Positions 53,602 to 63,188 are shown, counted from the first letter of the stretch. The stretch: DNA of 64,000 bases from WLMZ01 sp043753895 (GCA_043753895.1 JAYUWK010000122.1:1-64000); one strand, 5' to 3'. Numbers and translations are program-made. The notes: a model not told the origin generated them from the letters alone.

Positions 53602-53620
53602 TAGTTGTGGTCTGCAACTA
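53602..53620. promoter_or_regulatory. Inverted repeat upstream of the MFS gene (MarR-type operator candidate)
   Basis: TAGTTG at 53602-53607 pairs with CAACTA at 53615-53620 across seven bases, 32 bases before the MFS start. The TAGTTGN7CAACTA pattern resembles operators of MarR-family repressors, which often control exporters. TTGACC at 53591-53596 could be a -35. No marR gene lies in the window. Confidence 0.45.
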
Positions 53621-53652
53621 CACTTGTCGAGTCCCCTACCAGCGAGTTGTCG

Positions 53653-54984
53653 ATGAACACCTCCGTTTCGCCACCGAGAACGAATTCCACGGCGCGCCCG
53701 GGCACTGCCCGCGCGGCGCTTGGCTATCGAGATTTTCGGATTCTGTGGATCGGTCTGTTCGCCAGCAACGTCGGCACGTGGATGCAGAACCTGGCCCTGC
53801 CGGCATACATCGACAACCGAACGCACCAAGCCACCTGGGTCGCAATCATGGGGTTCGCCCAGCTCGGCCCGCTGCTCGTGCTCTCGATTCCCGGTGGCGT
53901 GCTCGCCGAGCGCTTTCCGCGACGCCCATGGCTGATCACGAATCAGGCGATGCAAATGGTGTTCGCCGTTGCGATTGCAGTGCTGATTGCCCACGACTCG
54001 TCGCTGTGGGCGATCTTCGCGGTCCAGCTCGGTATCGGTATCTTCAACGCGCTGGGTGCCCCGGCGATGCAGGCCTCGATCCCGTTGCTGATCAGCAGGG
54101 AAGACCTTCCCGGCGCACTCAGCCTGAACTCGGTAATGCTCAACGGGTCACGCGTGATCGGGCCGGCACTCGCTGCAGCTCTCATCGGCTTCGGTGTCAC
54201 GGTGCCGCAGATCTTCGTGATCAACGCCGCCACATACCTGTTCGCCGTGGCCGGGATCGCGGTCATCACCATTCCCTATGTGAGGAGCGAATCCGTCGAG
54301 CGCGGTATCCAGAAGTTGCTCGTCGGTCTTCGCATCGCGCGCTCGCGAAGCGTGCTCAGTCGGATGCTGCTCGCAATGACTGCCTTCTCGTTCTTCTGTC
54401 TGCCCTATGTGAGCTTGTTCCCATCGATCGCCCGCCTGAACTTCGGTATCCCCTCGAGCAGCGCAACCTACAAGTGGCTCTACGCAACATGGGGTTTGGG
54501 CGCGGCGCTCGGCGGGCTCGCGTGCGGCAGCGTGCTGTTGCGCTTCGATCGACGCAAGCTCATCACGTTCGCGTTCCGCGGCTTTGCGGTGAGTATGGCC
54601 GGCTTCGCCTTGGCCCGCGGTCCGGAACTCGCGATACCCATTGGGTTCCTGCTCGGCTTCTTCTACTTCATGGCCGTCACGCCGATGGTCACCGTGTTCC
54701 AGACGAACATGCGCGACCACGAACGAGCTCGGGTGATGTCTTTGTGGTTCATGGCCTTCGGTGGCACCGTCACGCTTGGTGCGCTGACCTTTGGCCCGGT
54801 GGTCGACCGCGTGGGACCACGTCCGGTGTTGTTCGTCGCGGTGATCGCAGCGCTGGTGTTGAGTTGGTGGGCCGACCTGATCCGCAGGCCGGCGCAACTA
54901 CTCAGCGATGAAGAGCGCGGCGAGCCGTTCGAGCCCCGCAACGCGACTGCCCTTGATGAGCACGGCGTCGTCGCCGGCGAGTGA
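53653..54984 (+). CDS. MFS transporter (EntS/DHA3-like exporter)
   Basis: 443 residues with twelve predicted helices. The start LGYRDFRILWIGLFASNVGT, then PGGVLAERFPRRPWLI (motif A-like) and NSVMLNGSRVIGPALAAAL match the EntS/DHA3 group of exporters. Its C-terminus overlaps the end of the convergent murF gene by 87 bases, so the two genes are in tail-to-tail conflict. The substrate is unknown. Confidence 0.88.
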   Translation: MNTSVSPPRTNSTARPGTARAALGYRDFRILWIGLFASNVGTWMQNLALPAYIDNRTHQATWVAIMGFAQLGPLLVLSIPGGVLAERFPRRPWLITNQAMQMVFAVAIAVLIAHDSSLWAIFAVQLGIGIFNALGAPAMQASIPLLISREDLPGALSLNSVMLNGSRVIGPALAAALIGFGVTVPQIFVINAATYLFAVAGIAVITIPYVRSESVERGIQKLLVGLRIARSRSVLSRMLLAMTAFSFFCLPYVSLFPSIARLNFGIPSSSATYKWLYATWGLGAALGGLACGSVLLRFDRRKLITFAFRGFAVSMAGFALARGPELAIPIGFLLGFFYFMAVTPMVTVFQTNMRDHERARVMSLWFMAFGGTVTLGALTFGPVVDRVGPRPVLFVAVIAALVLSWWADLIRRPAQLLSDEERGEPFEPRNATALDEHGVVAGE

Positions 54985-56196
54985 GCGCAACACCTCGAGC
55001 GCGTCGTTGCGGGCCGGCACGCCGTAGAGGTCAGTACCGACAGCGATGAGTTGGATGCCGTGCTCGATGAGCAGTGATGCGATCTGCAGGTGATCCTGTA
55101 CCGGATCGGCAAGTTCGGCCATCGCGCCGAGCACCGCGACGCGGCGACCGCTGATTCGCAAGGACAGCAATGTTTCGATTGCGGCGCGCATCGAGGCCGG
55201 GTTTGCGTTGTAAGCATCATTGATGACTACAGCTCCGCGGCTGTGGCGCGTGATCTCCATCCGCCACGGCGACAGGTTGGCGTGAGCGAGGGCGCCAGAC
55301 GCAGCGGCGAGATCGACCCCACAGAGCACCGCGACAGCAAGCGCTGCCGCGGCGTTCACGGCCATATGTTCTCCGCTGACCGCGAGCGCGACGGGTTCGT
55401 TTCCCCACGGCGTACGCAGCACGAAGCGAGCACGAGCGAGGTCGTCGAGCACGAGTTGATCGATCTGAACGTCCGCGCCTGCAGACCGGCCGAAGGTGAC
55501 CACTGGGCACGCGGCAAGGCGAGACATGGCGAGCACCCTGTGATCATCAGCATTGAGCACCGCTGTGCCGGTATTCGCAAGGGCCGCAATGAGCTCGCCC
55601 TTCGCCCTCGCAACGCCCTCGATGCCACCCACGAGTTCGGTGTGGGCTTCTGCCACACGGGTGACGACACCGATGTCTGGCTGACCGACTGCGCAAAGAC
55701 GCTCGATCTGACCGAAGCCACGCATCCCCATCTCCAAGACCAGAGCCTGGGTATCGTCCGGCGCATTCAGAATCGTGACCGGCAGGCCCTGCTCGTTGTT
55801 GAAGCTCCGCTCGCTCGCCGCAGTGCGCACGCCAGCCGCCAGCGCAGCACATGCCAAGTCCTTCGTGCTCGTCTTACCGACCGAACCCGTGATGCCCACG
55901 ACGCGCGCCTCGAGCCGAACACGTCCCCAACGACCAAGCCGCATGAGGGCATCAGCTGTATCGGCAACCACGATGGCAGTCCCCGATCCGGGCTCGCGCT
56001 GGGTGAGGTACGCACCCGCACCACTGCCTAACGCAGCGGGGATGAACTCGTGCCCGTCGCGTTCAGCGATCATCGCTACGAACAACTGGCCCGGACGCAA
56101 CGCACGGCTATCGAAGGACACGCCATCGAGTTCGGCATCAGCACCGAAGAGGGTTCCCCCGGTAGCTGCGGCCACGTCGCTCGCACGGAATCGCAT
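54898..56196 (-). CDS. murF: UDP-MurNAc-tripeptide D-Ala-D-Ala ligase
   Basis: Adds D-Ala-D-Ala to UDP-MurNAc-tripeptide in the cytoplasm. The 432-residue Mur ligase has GVSFDSRALRPGQLFVAMIA, ATP loop VGITGSVGKTSTKDL, LVLEMGMRGFGQIERL, and VINDAYNANPASMRAA. It lies outside a dcw cluster and is divergent from ddl, whose product is its substrate, across 99 bases. The 3' end overlaps the MFS gene. Confidence 0.94.
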   Translation of the reverse strand: MRFRASDVAAATGGTLFGADAELDGVSFDSRALRPGQLFVAMIAERDGHEFIPAALGSGAGAYLTQREPGSGTAIVVADTADALMRLGRWGRVRLEARVVGITGSVGKTSTKDLACAALAAGVRTAASERSFNNEQGLPVTILNAPDDTQALVLEMGMRGFGQIERLCAVGQPDIGVVTRVAEAHTELVGGIEGVARAKGELIAALANTGTAVLNADDHRVLAMSRLAACPVVTFGRSAGADVQIDQLVLDDLARARFVLRTPWGNEPVALAVSGEHMAVNAAAALAVAVLCGVDLAAASGALAHANLSPWRMEITRHSRGAVVINDAYNANPASMRAAIETLLSLRISGRRVAVLGAMAELADPVQDHLQIASLLIEHGIQLIAVGTDLYGVPARNDALEVLRSLAGDDAVLIKGSRVAGLERLAALFIAE

Positions 56197-56295
56197 ACGG
56201 GCACGGTAGCGGCCCCCGTCGACGATGCCAGAGGATGCCCGGCGGGGACGCAGCGGTGCCCGAGTGTGCGTCGCGGCGACGGCTACCGTGGCGCG

Positions 56296-57369
56296 ATGGC
56301 CGACGACCGCATCAACCTCATTGTGATCTTCGGCGGTCAATCTGCCGAACACGATGTCAGTTGTGTGACCGCGACCCACGTGTTGCGTGCCGTCGATCAG
56401 ACCCGGTACCGGATCACGCCCATCGGCATCGACCGCGACGGGCAGTGGCAACTGGCAACCGCCGCGCTGGCAGCGCTCGCTGCTCACCCGGTATTGCTCC
56501 CCGATCGGCTCGAGGCAACCGGCGACGAACTCTCCCCCACGCCCATGCTCGCTTCGGCGGTCTCCGCCGGCCCGGTGGTGGTGATGCCGCTCCTCCACGG
56601 TCCATTGGGTGAAGACGGCACGGTACAGGGACTGCTCGAACTGATGGACGTGCCGTACGTCGGCAGCGGCGTGCTGGGTTCGGCGGTGGGCATGGACAAG
56701 GCACTGGCCAAGGAGGTGCTCGGCTTCCACGGCATCGCCCAAGCGCGCTGGGTGAGCCTGCGCGAGCACGACGTCACATCCCATCGCCTGCAGCAGATTG
56801 CCGACGAACTCGGGTTACCGGTGTTCGTGAAGCCCTCGAACATGGGCTCGTCTGTCGGCGTGAGTAGAGCCTCGACAATCGAGGAATTGCATGCCGCAGT
56901 GGAGCATGCGCTGACCTACGACGAGTGGGTGGTCGTCGAAGAAGCCATCGCCGGGCGAGAGATCGAAGTTGCTGTACTCGGCAACCTCGACCCACAGGCC
57001 AGTGTCCCCGGCGAGATCGTGCCCGGGAAGGACTTTTACGACTACGAGGACAAGTACCTCGCCGATGGCGCGCAGTTGTTAATCCCTGCCCCGCTCACGC
57101 AGGTCCAGACCGCAGAAGTGCGCGCCAGCGCCGTGCAGGTGTACCAGGCGCTGCGCTGCGAAGGTCTGGCCCGCGTCGACTTCTTCTTCGAGGAGTCGGG
57201 CCGCGGCTTTCTCATCAACGAGGTCAACACGATGCCGGGCTTCACACCTATCTCGATGTACCCGAAGATGTGGCAGCACGCTGGCCTCACGTACCCCGAA
57301 CTCGTCGATCGCCTCATCGACCTTGCGTTCGAGCGCCATGCTCGCCGCCGTCGCAACACGAAGCGCTGA
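56296..57369 (+). CDS. ddl: D-alanine--D-alanine ligase
   Basis: ATP-grasp ligase of 357 residues supplying D-Ala-D-Ala to MurF. VIFGGQSAEHDVSCVTATHV begins the protein, PLLHGPLGEDGTVQGLLE and YVGSGVLGSAVGMDKALAK are the substrate loops, KPSNMGSSVGVSRA the ATP region, and INEVNTMPGFTPISMYPKM the C-terminal motif. Sequence alone does not show a D-Ala-D-Lac change. It is divergent from murF. Confidence 0.94.
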   Translation: MADDRINLIVIFGGQSAEHDVSCVTATHVLRAVDQTRYRITPIGIDRDGQWQLATAALAALAAHPVLLPDRLEATGDELSPTPMLASAVSAGPVVVMPLLHGPLGEDGTVQGLLELMDVPYVGSGVLGSAVGMDKALAKEVLGFHGIAQARWVSLREHDVTSHRLQQIADELGLPVFVKPSNMGSSVGVSRASTIEELHAAVEHALTYDEWVVVEEAIAGREIEVAVLGNLDPQASVPGEIVPGKDFYDYEDKYLADGAQLLIPAPLTQVQTAEVRASAVQVYQALRCEGLARVDFFFEESGRGFLINEVNTMPGFTPISMYPKMWQHAGLTYPELVDRLIDLAFERHARRRRNTKR

Positions 57370-57374
57370 TCTGG

Positions 57375-57974
57375 TCAGGGGCGTAGCGCTGCGAGCAGGA
57401 ACTCGGTGAGCTCTCGACGGAGCCGGCGCAGACCCGTGGTGGTCGCCTGCCACTCCACCGCCGCCAGCGCTGTTGGTTCGGTGGCAATACCCGTAACCGT
57501 CGCGTAGGCGAGTGCGACGACAAGACCGGGGTCGGCCTGACGGAGTCGGCCAGCAGCCATCTCCTCGCCAAGGTAGTCGGTGGCGCGCCGCACGAACGGA
57601 CGCACCCGCACCGTGAGGCGTTCGGCGTGTCCGGGCGACAGGCGGCTGACCTCTCGCACCAGACCCAATAGCGCCGGGCGACGCACAGCGGGACGCAGAA
57701 CTGCGTTGATCACGGCCTCGACCCGCGCAAGTGGTTCGTCGGGGGCCGCGCGCACTGCGGCTTCGATCACGGCCGCCAGTTCAATGGCCGTCTGTTCGAG
57801 CACCGCATCGAGCAATTCGTCCTTCGATGGGAACCAGTAGAGCACCGTCTGCTTCGCCACGCCGACGACGCCAGCAATGTCATCAAGTGACACTGCCGAG
57901 AACCCGCGGCTCCCGAACAGGTCGACGCTGGCCTCGAGGATCGATGCTCGTGTCATGCCTTTTCGGGTAACCAT
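57375..57974 (-). CDS. TetR-family transcriptional repressor
   Basis: 199 residues. The helix-turn-helix covers RASILEASVDLFGSRGFSAV and SLDDIAGVVGVAKQTVLYWF, with PSKDELLDAV after it; the C-terminal ligand domain is helical and variable. It is divergent from the acyl-CoA-reductase-like operon, and a 16-bp perfect palindrome lies 6 bases from its start. It probably represses both itself and the operon until a lipid or aldehyde ligand binds. Confidence 0.9.
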   Translation of the reverse strand: MVTRKGMTRASILEASVDLFGSRGFSAVSLDDIAGVVGVAKQTVLYWFPSKDELLDAVLEQTAIELAAVIEAAVRAAPDEPLARVEAVINAVLRPAVRRPALLGLVREVSRLSPGHAERLTVRVRPFVRRATDYLGEEMAAGRLRQADPGLVVALAYATVTGIATEPTALAAVEWQATTTGLRRLRRELTEFLLAALRP

Positions 57975-57979
57975 CGTTC

Positions 57980-57995
57980 TCTACCATATGGTAGA
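57980..57995. promoter_or_regulatory. TetR operator palindrome
   Basis: TCTACCATATGGTAGA is a perfect 16-bp palindrome in the 58-base gap between tetR and the acyl-CoA-reductase-like gene. Its size and position fit a TetR-family operator covering both promoters. It resembles known ACCnnnnGGT-type TetR sites. Confidence 0.8.
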
Positions 57996-58032
57996 AAGAT
58001 GGCTGTGAAAACGATCGCGAGCCTGTCACGCC

Positions 58033-60399
58033 ATGATTGCTGAGCAACTCGACGGCAAACGGATCGCGATCACGGGCTCCACCGGCTTCGTGGGAACCGC
58101 ACTCGTGGAGCGCTTACTGCGCAGCGTGCCGGGTTGTTCACTGGTGCTGCTCATTCGCGGCGGCAAGCGCGGCGCCCCCGAACGGGCCCGTCGAGAAATC
58201 TTCAAGAACGACGCGTTCGACCGGTTGAAAGGCGAACTCCGCGACACTGGTGAACCCTTCGATGCCATGCTCGAGCGCCGCGTCATCACCGTGAACGGCG
58301 ACGTGAGTACCGATGGCCTCGGACTCAGCGAGGCCGACCGTGCGATCTTCGCCAGCTGTGATGTGATTATTCACTCTGCTGCTGCTGTCGCCTTCGACTC
58401 ACCGCTCGATACCGCTGTCGAGATCAATCTGCTCGGGCCGACGCGAGTGGCCCAGACGCTCAACGACATGAACGTCGCACCGCACCTCGTTGCGGTGAGC
58501 ACCTGTTACGTGGCCGGCAACCGACGCGGCAACGCGCCCGAGGAACTCGTGAGCGAAGGGCCCTTCGATCTCGGCTTGAACTGGCGTAAGGAGGTTGCTG
58601 CGGCGAGGCGCCTGCGCAGCGACACCGAAGCAGCGAGCCGAATGCCAGAGCAACTGCGCGAGTTCCGATCCGACGCGCGCAAGGAACTCGGCGCCGCCGG
58701 CGCCCCGGCGCTCGCCAGCAAGACCGAGCACATCCGCGAGAAGTGGTGCACCGATCAACTCGTCGAGGCCGGACGTGCCCGCGCGGCCAGCATCGGTTGG
58801 CCCGATGCGTATGCCTACACCAAAGCGCTCGGCGAGCAGGCCCTGATGGAGACCAAGGGCAATGTGCCGGTCAGCATCGTCCGCCCGAGCATCATCGAGT
58901 CCGCCTTGGCCGAACCCCGTCCCGGTTGGATTCGCGGTTTCCGTATGGCCGAGCCCGTGATCATCAGCTACGCCCGTGGTCTTCTGACCCAGTTTCCCGG
59001 TGTGCCCGAGGGAACCGTCGACGTGATCCCGGTGGACATCGTTGTCGCAGCCATCATCGCCGTTGCGGCGATTGGACCTGAGCACGCGCCGCGCATCACC
59101 CAAGTAGCGAGTGGCGGCATCAACCCGCTCAAGTACAAGACGCTCGTCGACAACGTGCGTTCGTGGTTCACCGAGCATCCGCTCTACGACGCCGAGGGCC
59201 AGCCCATCGTGGTCCCCGAATGGCAGTTCCCCGCTCGTGGCAAGGTGCAGCAACAACTCAAGCGGGCCAAGACCGTGGTCACCCGCACCGAGCGCGCCCT
59301 GCAGGCCCTGCCGTTGCGCGGCACTCAGGCAACATGGGCAGCTAAGCTCGAAGAGCGCAAGCACGACATCGAGCGCGCATACGAATACGTGCAGCTGTAC
59401 GGCCTCTACACCGAGTGCGAAGCCATCTATCAAGTCGACAATCTGATGAAGGTCTGGGACTCGCTTTCTGCGGCAGATCAAGCAGCGTTCAACTGCGATC
59501 CGCGCTCGGTCGACTGGCCCAAGTACGTCACAACCATCCACCTGCCGTCGGTTGTTGCACATGCGCGAGTCAAGAGCACGCCCGGCAAGAACCGCAACGA
59601 CCGCGCCGACCGACTGCGCCGCAACGTACTGTCGCCCGAGCGCCATGTAGCCGCATTCGATCTCGAGAACACCCTGATCTCGAGCAACGTGGTGGAGAGC
59701 TTCTCGTTCTTGGCAACGCGCCGTCTGAACATGCCAGAGCGCATGCGATACGTGTTGCGCACTCTCGCGCAGGCTCCCGGTTTGTCGAGTATGGATCGCA
59801 AGGATCGCGCCGACTTCCTGCGCTATTTCTATCGGCGTTACGAAGATGCGCCAGTGGCCCAGATCGACGAGGACTCCAAGGATCTCCTTACGCAGTTGAT
59901 CATCACCAAGAGCTTTCCCGCCGGCATGCGGCGCGTGCGCGAACACCGCGCCCTCGGTCACCGCACGGTCCTCATCACTGGTGCCCTCGATTTCGCCGTC
60001 GCCGGGCTGAAGCCCCTCTTCGACGAGATCGTTGCGGCCGAGATGACGGTTCGACCCGACGGCACCTACAGCGGCGAGCTCGCCAAGGTGCCGCCCACCG
60101 GCGAGACGCGGGCGCAGGTGCTGGCCGACTACTGCAAGGCCGAGGGATTCCTGCTCGACGAATGTGTTGCCTACGCCGACAGCACATCTGACCTGCCGCT
60201 GCTCGAATGTGTGGGCTTCCCCGTCGCAGTGAATCCTGAGACCCGTCTGGCAGCCATTGCCCGCAAGCGTGGGTGGCTCGTCGAGGAATGGGAGAAGGCG
60301 CCAGGCGGGCCGCGACCTCTGCTCCCCATCGGCACGATGTTGAGCGAACGCGAGCGCAAGCGAACCTTTGTGGGCAGCGCATCGCGGAACCGGTTCTGA
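58033..60399 (+). CDS. Fatty acyl-CoA reductase-like / HAD-IB fusion
   Basis: 788 residues. Residues 1-350 form an extended SDR of the acyl-CoA reductase group: ITGSTGFVGTALVERLL, IIHSAAAVAFDSPL, and YAYTKALGEQAL with the YxxxK pair. A linker (about 385-530) follows, then a HAD-IB (phosphoserine-phosphatase-like) domain from FDLENTLISSN through GHRTVLITGALDF to YADSTSDLPLL. The HAD first motif has Glu in place of the usual second Asp. Such fusions are known in actinobacteria. Likely products are fatty aldehydes or alcohols; the HAD substrate is unknown. Confidence 0.85.
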   Translation: MIAEQLDGKRIAITGSTGFVGTALVERLLRSVPGCSLVLLIRGGKRGAPERARREIFKNDAFDRLKGELRDTGEPFDAMLERRVITVNGDVSTDGLGLSEADRAIFASCDVIIHSAAAVAFDSPLDTAVEINLLGPTRVAQTLNDMNVAPHLVAVSTCYVAGNRRGNAPEELVSEGPFDLGLNWRKEVAAARRLRSDTEAASRMPEQLREFRSDARKELGAAGAPALASKTEHIREKWCTDQLVEAGRARAASIGWPDAYAYTKALGEQALMETKGNVPVSIVRPSIIESALAEPRPGWIRGFRMAEPVIISYARGLLTQFPGVPEGTVDVIPVDIVVAAIIAVAAIGPEHAPRITQVASGGINPLKYKTLVDNVRSWFTEHPLYDAEGQPIVVPEWQFPARGKVQQQLKRAKTVVTRTERALQALPLRGTQATWAAKLEERKHDIERAYEYVQLYGLYTECEAIYQVDNLMKVWDSLSAADQAAFNCDPRSVDWPKYVTTIHLPSVVAHARVKSTPGKNRNDRADRLRRNVLSPERHVAAFDLENTLISSNVVESFSFLATRRLNMPERMRYVLRTLAQAPGLSSMDRKDRADFLRYFYRRYEDAPVAQIDEDSKDLLTQLIITKSFPAGMRRVREHRALGHRTVLITGALDFAVAGLKPLFDEIVAAEMTVRPDGTYSGELAKVPPTGETRAQVLADYCKAEGFLLDECVAYADSTSDLPLLECVGFPVAVNPETRLAAIARKRGWLVEEWEKAPGGPRPLLPIGTMLSERERKRTFVGSASRNRF

Positions 60400-61592
60400 T
60401 GAAGGCACTGCAGGTTTCACGCAAGGTCGCCCGGCTCGGGTTGGCGCGGATGGTCTCCGCGATCAGCCCGTCGGCAGCGGCGCGCATCGGTCCGCTGGAG
60501 TTGGTCACCATCGATCCCCCCGAGTCGCTGGGCGAGGGATGGCACCATGTGGACACTCGCCTCAGCGGTATCTGCGGCAGCGATCTGTCCACCATCGAGG
60601 GTCATGCGTCCACCTACTTCGACGATTGGGTGAGCTTCCCGTTCGTTCCGGGCCATGAGGTGGTCGGCGAACTGGCAGACGGCACCCGCGTGGTCATCGA
60701 ACCGGTCCTCGGCCATGCCGCGCGCGGGTTCGCGCTGCCCTTTCCCGACGCGGCCCCTGGTGACGGCGACGACTACGCACATCTCGCCCTGCCACCGCTC
60801 GAACCGGGCATCCAAACCGGGTTCTGCCACAGCACGGGTGGCGGGTGGAGCACCACGTTCCTCGCGCACGAGAGCCAGCTTCATCACGTGCCCTACGACA
60901 TGAGCGACGAAGCCGCTGTCATGGTCGAGCCTGCGGCCGGGGGCATCCACAGTGCGCTGTTGTGCTGGCCGTCGCTGATCGGCATCGAGAACCCGATCGT
61001 GGCCGTGCTCGGAGCCGGCACGATGGGACTATGCGCCATCGCCGGGTTACGTCGCTACGTGCCCGGCGTGAAGATCCTCGTCGGTGCGCGCTATCCACAT
61101 CAGCAGTCGCTGGCGCGCAGTCTGGGTGCCGACGTCGTCGTGGCTCCCGGCGAACTGGCGAGGGCCGTGCGTCGCGAGGTCGGCTGCCACGTGGTGGGCG
61201 ACTACCTCAGCGGCGGTGCGCACGTGACCATTGATGCGGTCGGCAACAGCGGATCGATTGCCACGTGCCTGCAGATCACCAAGCCGCGCGGCCGCGTGGT
61301 GCTGATGGGTATGCCGGCCGAGGTCACCGTGGATCTCACCGGACTCTGGCACCGTGAGACCCAGATCGTGGGTGCCTACACATACGGCACCGAAACAATG
61401 CCCGACGGTTCGCGACGACGCACATTCGACTTGGCCATGGACACCGTGATCGCCTGCGACATGGCCCGCATGGTGTCGGCCACCTACCCACTCGACGATT
61501 ACGAAGACGCCATTTCGCACGCGGCCAGCGCTGGGCGCCGCGGCGCGGTGAAAGTGGTCTTCGATTTACGTTCCACGAAGGAGAAGCACTGA
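60399..61592 (+). CDS. Zinc-type (MDR) alcohol dehydrogenase
   Basis: 397 residues. GICGSDLSTIEGHAS and FVPGHEVVGEL form the zinc site, and VAVLGAGTMGLCAIAGL is the Rossmann motif. A long insert (residues about 105-165, rich in Asp and His) is unusual for the family. The ATG lies within the upstream stop (TGATG). It may oxidise or reduce the alcohol/aldehyde handled by the fusion protein. Confidence 0.88.
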   Translation: MKALQVSRKVARLGLARMVSAISPSAAARIGPLELVTIDPPESLGEGWHHVDTRLSGICGSDLSTIEGHASTYFDDWVSFPFVPGHEVVGELADGTRVVIEPVLGHAARGFALPFPDAAPGDGDDYAHLALPPLEPGIQTGFCHSTGGGWSTTFLAHESQLHHVPYDMSDEAAVMVEPAAGGIHSALLCWPSLIGIENPIVAVLGAGTMGLCAIAGLRRYVPGVKILVGARYPHQQSLARSLGADVVVAPGELARAVRREVGCHVVGDYLSGGAHVTIDAVGNSGSIATCLQITKPRGRVVLMGMPAEVTVDLTGLWHRETQIVGAYTYGTETMPDGSRRRTFDLAMDTVIACDMARMVSATYPLDDYEDAISHAASAGRRGAVKVVFDLRSTKEKH

Positions 61593-63178
61593 TGCCTCGC
61601 CCCGGATTTGTCCTCGAGGTGGATCGCAACACGCCACCGATCATGTTCTGGCGCGGCGAAGGCTTCAGCCTTGAGAAGCTGCCCGCCGGACGCAGCCGCG
61701 TGATCTACGCACCCGAGCCCGAGAAGGCGCTCGATGACATCGACGGCGCTATTCGTCACGCGCTGTTGAACCCCTACGATCACGACCCGCTGCCTGCGCT
61801 GATGTTCCCCGGGATGAAGCTGACGATTGCGTTCGACGATGTCAGCCTGCCGCTGCCTCCGATGCGTCGGCCCGATATTCGCCAACGAGTTATCGAAGCC
61901 GTGCTCGACATCGCCGCCGATGCCGGAGTCGACGATGTGCACATCATCGCCGCGCTTGCGTTGCACCGGCGCATGACCGAGGCGGAGTTACGCCACGCCG
62001 TTGGCGACCGGGTGTATGACGCCTTCGCCCCGCGCAGCCTGCTGTATCAGCACGACGCCGAAGATCCCGACGCGCTCGAATATTTGGGCGCCACGCCCCA
62101 GGGTGAAGACGTCGAGATCAACAAGCGTGCGGCGAACAGCGACCTGCTCGTCTACGTGAACATCAACCTGGTCGCAATGGACGGTGGTTGGAAGAGTACG
62201 GCAACGGGGCTCAGCAGCTACAAGAGCCTGCAGCATCATCACAACCCCAAGACGATGGAAGCCAGCCGCAGCTTCATGGATCAGCACAAGAGCGAGCTAC
62301 ACAAGAGCAATTGGCGTATGGGCAAGGTGCTCGTGGACAGCGGCGTGAAGGTGTTCCAGATCGAGACGACGATGAACACCGACACGTTCCCGAAGCCGTT
62401 CGATTTTCTCTCCAAGCGCGAGTGGGAGTGGAACGCGAAGGATCGGGCGAGCTTCATCGGCGTCTCGGCCGCGTTGAAGCGCACTCCCAACCGCATGGCC
62501 CGCAACATCTTTCACGGCATCGAGGCGCCGCATCAGATGACCAGCGTGCAGGCCGGCGAGGTTGCAGCCGTACACAAGGTCACCACCGAGAACGTGTACC
62601 GCCAACAACTCGTCGAGGTCCAAGGTCAAACCGACATCCTCACGATGGGTATTCCCTACATCTGCCCATACAACGTGAACTCGATCATGAACCCGATCTT
62701 GGTGATGTGTATGGGTCTGGGCTATCTGTTCAACATGTATCGCGGCATGCCGCTGGTGCGCGAGGGCGGCGTGGTGATCATGACCCACCCGACCACCATC
62801 GAGTTCAACCCGGTGCACCATCCGAGCTACATCGACTTCTTCGAGCAGGTGCTCACCGAGACGACCGACCCCTACGTGATGAGTCAGAAGTACGAGAAGA
62901 GCTTTGCCGAGGACGAGTGGTACAAGCACCTCTACCGCACCGGTCACGCCTATCACGGCGTGCACCCGTTCTACATGTGGTACTGGGGTAGCCACGGCAT
63001 GCAGCACTGCAGCCGCGTGATCATCGTCGGCGGAGACGTGAAGGCCGTGCGCCGTCTCGGTTTCACGCCTGCATCAACCATGGACGACGCGTTCGAGATT
63101 GCGTCCGACGTGGTCGGTCGCACCCCCACTATCAGCCATCTGCATGCGCCGCCGCTCATGGTGTGCGACGTGAAATGA
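61592..63178 (+). CDS. LarA-like (DUF2088) protein
   Basis: 528 residues. The N-terminal part matches the LarA/DUF2088 fold: FDDVSLPLPPMRRPDIRQRV and IIAALALHRRMTEAEL, with His at the position of a nickel-pincer ligand. GGWKSTATGLSSYKSL retains the cofactor-linked Lys and HHHNP a later His; the equivalent of another LarA His (before GGWKS) is not visible. LarA racemases use a nickel-pincer nucleotide. The role here is unknown. It starts on the last base of the ADH stop (TGATG). Confidence 0.72.
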   Translation: MPRPGFVLEVDRNTPPIMFWRGEGFSLEKLPAGRSRVIYAPEPEKALDDIDGAIRHALLNPYDHDPLPALMFPGMKLTIAFDDVSLPLPPMRRPDIRQRVIEAVLDIAADAGVDDVHIIAALALHRRMTEAELRHAVGDRVYDAFAPRSLLYQHDAEDPDALEYLGATPQGEDVEINKRAANSDLLVYVNINLVAMDGGWKSTATGLSSYKSLQHHHNPKTMEASRSFMDQHKSELHKSNWRMGKVLVDSGVKVFQIETTMNTDTFPKPFDFLSKREWEWNAKDRASFIGVSAALKRTPNRMARNIFHGIEAPHQMTSVQAGEVAAVHKVTTENVYRQQLVEVQGQTDILTMGIPYICPYNVNSIMNPILVMCMGLGYLFNMYRGMPLVREGGVVIMTHPTTIEFNPVHHPSYIDFFEQVLTETTDPYVMSQKYEKSFAEDEWYKHLYRTGHAYHGVHPFYMWYWGSHGMQHCSRVIIVGGDVKAVRRLGFTPASTMDDAFEIASDVVGRTPTISHLHAPPLMVCDVK

Positions 63179-63188
63179 GCCGTCCCTG

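Noticed and set aside
58399..60420. 673-codon frame antisense to the acyl-CoA-reductase/HAD fusion
   Set aside because: Same effect of GC-biased third positions; no domain and no ribosome-binding site, while the plus-strand protein has clear motifs.
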